A stretch of 64,000 bases of DNA, taken from the NCBI RefSeq assembly GCF_048564905.1, contig NC_133008.1, forward strand, positions 10,190,453-10,254,452, written 5' to 3'. Source of the stretch: Vicugna pacos. Taxonomy: Eukaryota; Chordata; Mammalia; Artiodactyla; Camelidae. The notes below the pieces were generated by a model that worked only from the letters and a program-made list of their open reading frames with translations, ran no database searches and had not been told where the DNA came from. Below are positions 62,190 to 64,000 of the stretch, piece by piece. The position numbers were made by a program, and so were the translations under genes. The number at the start of each line of letters is the position of its first letter. Positions within the stretch are counted from its first letter, which is position 1.

Positions 62190-62530
62190 TTAGTCCAGAG
62201 ATGCTGGGTACCACTGATGTAATTCACAGTCCCCCACATCTCAGAGACTTAACACAGCAGAAATCTGTTTTACGCTTTTGGCAAAGTCCAGCGAAGTCTG
62301 GGTGTCTCTCGAGGGAAAACAACTTGCAACCCAGCAGTTCTGGTGGCTGCGAGCTTGGGTCTTTTCCATCTTAACACAAAGTCTCTCCCATATCTGCCTC
62401 AGTCCAGGAGGAAAGAGACGGGGGAAGGACCCACGAGCTTTTCGGTATCCTGGCCCAGAAGTGACAGTCACTTCCATTCACATTTCATTGTCTAGGACCA
62501 GTCGTAGTGACCTGGCCAAGGGCATGGGCT
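62190..62530. mobile_element. Ancient repeat, related to 55.5 kb
   Basis: CAGAGACTTAACACAGCAGA, CAGTTCTGGTGGCTGCGAGC, AGTCCAGGAGGAAAGAGACG and AAGTGACAGTCACTTCCATT. It resembles an old repeat whose name I cannot give safely. Confidence 0.4.
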
Positions 62531-63049
62531 GAAAGCGCAGTGTCCCGTGCTCTGGAAGGGAAGGAGAGCCAGGTGTGAGGAGCACTGGCCCTGGCCACCG
62601 CGCCACCAAGGGATGCCGATGAGCTGGCAGTCATCGATGTATGAGGAACACAGAAACGCATCCAAGATGCCAGAAGAGCATCCTCTGCACAGGTGCATCC
62701 CACGGCTCTCCTGCTCCTCCCCCAATGACCCGTTGTTTTGACAACTGGCGAGAATACCAAACTTAGACCCAGGAGGGGAAGAGAGGGTTATCTTTTCTCT
62801 TCAGATTTCACAGTTCTAATTACGCTCCTGCCTCCCACTGCCAGGAGCATGAGCACGAATCAGAATTATCTAAAGAATTCAAAGAGAAATTTAGACTTCA
62901 GACTCTAAATGTGTAGCAGGCTTGGATTCCCACTTCGACAAGGCAGAGACGGTTTGAGAAATGAATTCTTGCTTTATGTCAGAAGGTTCAAAACAAGCAA
63001 ATTCACAAAGAGAGCTCTCGGCAGAAGCTCCAGATGTGGAATTAGACTG
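62531..63049. other. Unique sequence, no firm feature
   Basis: Nothing recognised. Confidence 0.35.
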
Positions 63050-63210
63050 ACATGAGGTAGCGGATTCCAACTCCTGCCCTGTTACTGTGTCTTCTCTGTG
63101 AGATGAGTCTTTCCCCATCTTTAATGTAAGGTGATGACAGCTGCCCTGCAGGGGGGTGGTGAGGATTAGATACAACATGCACAACCACCTGGCCCCTGCC
63201 CTGCACTGCC
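63050..63210 (-). mobile_element. MIR fragment
   Basis: GTGAGATGAGTCTTTCCCCA, TCTTTAATGTAAGGTGATGA and GGTGAGGATTAGATACAACA are reversed MIR. Confidence 0.6.
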
Positions 63211-64000
63211 GAGGGTGTGTTCCAACCCTTCCTTCCTCCTTTGTGAGTTATCATCCTACACGGACTGTGCTGGCGATCGACCAGACGCATGGGGAGAGCA
63301 CAGAGCAACCTGGCAGAATAATCTGCTGAAGGATTAAATGGGATTTTTCTTGTCCCTGCATTTCCTTGTAGCCCTGATCCCCTGGCTTATCCAAACAGCC
63401 AAGTACAGAATTCTGCGCTCATCACCCCTGAGAAAGACTGCAGAAGAGCAGCCTTTTAGTGTCAGGAGTGAGGGTCTTCTGGGGAGCATGCAAAAGTTCC
63501 AGAAAATACAATAAACTTGGAAGAATCCATAGATACAGATGCTCCCCACCAATAAAACCAGATGGAGATTACCCTGGGATGGGAGGAGATGGTGGGCAGA
63601 AGAGAGGAGAGGTTAGATGCCAGCAGGTCCCTTAAAAGTTGTCTGTGGATTCTGTCCAGAGTAGGGAAGAGGATGGGAACCCTGATCTGATGGCAGTGGG
63701 CACCACCAATTTGCCAGGCAGAGCCCTGGGAGGTAGCAGCCCCCAGAGGGAAGAAGTCATGGGGTATGCCTGGACAGACAGCATCTGTGGGGTGCCCCGG
63801 AGCAGCTCAAAGATGCAGAAAAGGCTTTTAATCAGGAATAGTGGGTAATGGTGGCCGCAGTCTGTTCTCTCATTGCCTATTTCAACTCTCTGAGAACCGT
63901 TCTAACTCTATTACAAATCAGGCTTGCAAACTGCACCCCACTTTCCCCAGATGACATTTAGATGGCAGGGCACAAAGGAAGATCTCTGGTGGAGGATGTA
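63211..64000. other. Unique sequence to the window end
   Basis: No repeat, RNA gene or exon recognised. Short frames only. Confidence 0.35.

Noticed and set aside
1-64000. CRISPR array, operon, phage or bacterial system
   Set aside because: No regularly spaced direct repeats, no ribosome-binding sites and no long bacterial-type frames. All tandem arrays are microsatellites.

Overview
This is mammalian nuclear DNA, most likely from a camelid (camel, llama or alpaca). The best evidence is a tRNA-derived SINE that occurs five times. It has Pol III box A and box B, a GC-rich tRNA-Ala-like head and an A/T-rich tail, and it matches what I remember of the camelid vic-1 SINE family. The LINE-1 3' ends are of the cetartiodactyl type. 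Mammal-wide fossils (MIR, L2, MER1/MER5-type hAT elements, MLT1/MLT2 LTRs, L1M) fill much of the remainder. No operon, bacterial gene, phage or CRISPR is present.

I found no protein-coding host gene, rRNA, functional tRNA or recognisable ncRNA. Every open reading frame above about 100 codons is a LINE-1 remnant, a simple-repeat artefact, or an unsupported frame in GC-rich sequence. The window therefore looks like an intergenic region or a long intron.

Layout. 1-5 kb: GC-rich start with a full CRE octamer and a 16-bp palindromic double E2-box, then MIR, an (ATC)n tract and a MER1-type element. 5-10 kb: three MaLR (MLT1) LTRs and an L1 tail. 10-15 kb: L2, two AT-rich blocks that look like conserved non-coding DNA, and old repeats. 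15-19 kb: an MLT1 LTR, a truncated L1, a degenerate GGAT/TGAA tract, an LTR-like fragment, and an old L1 split by a (GGAT)n array. 21-24 kb: a large decayed L1M interleaved with MIR and carrying a small young L1. 25-30 kb: MER5A, L2 and MLT1. 30-32.2 kb: an old L1 carrying three later insertions. 35-40 kb: L2, MIR, a class I ERV fragment, an MLT2 LTR, a SINE, and an L1 tail inside an MIR. 41-44 kb: L1 5' region and nested L1 3' ends. 46-50 kb: a class I solo LTR carrying a SINE, then a second class I ERV fragment related to the one at 37 kb. 51-52 kb: the youngest-looking L1, with an open 216-codon ORF2 end and clear target-site duplications. 54-64 kb: a SINE, old L1, a stacked L1/SINE/MLT1 group, and mostly unique sequence.

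What the sequence records is layered retrotransposition. Several insertions can be put in order because one element splits another or because both target-site duplications are still readable. Possible host signal is limited to candidate regulatory blocks and one weak exon candidate at 14.8-15.1 kb. I saw no convincing new biological system.
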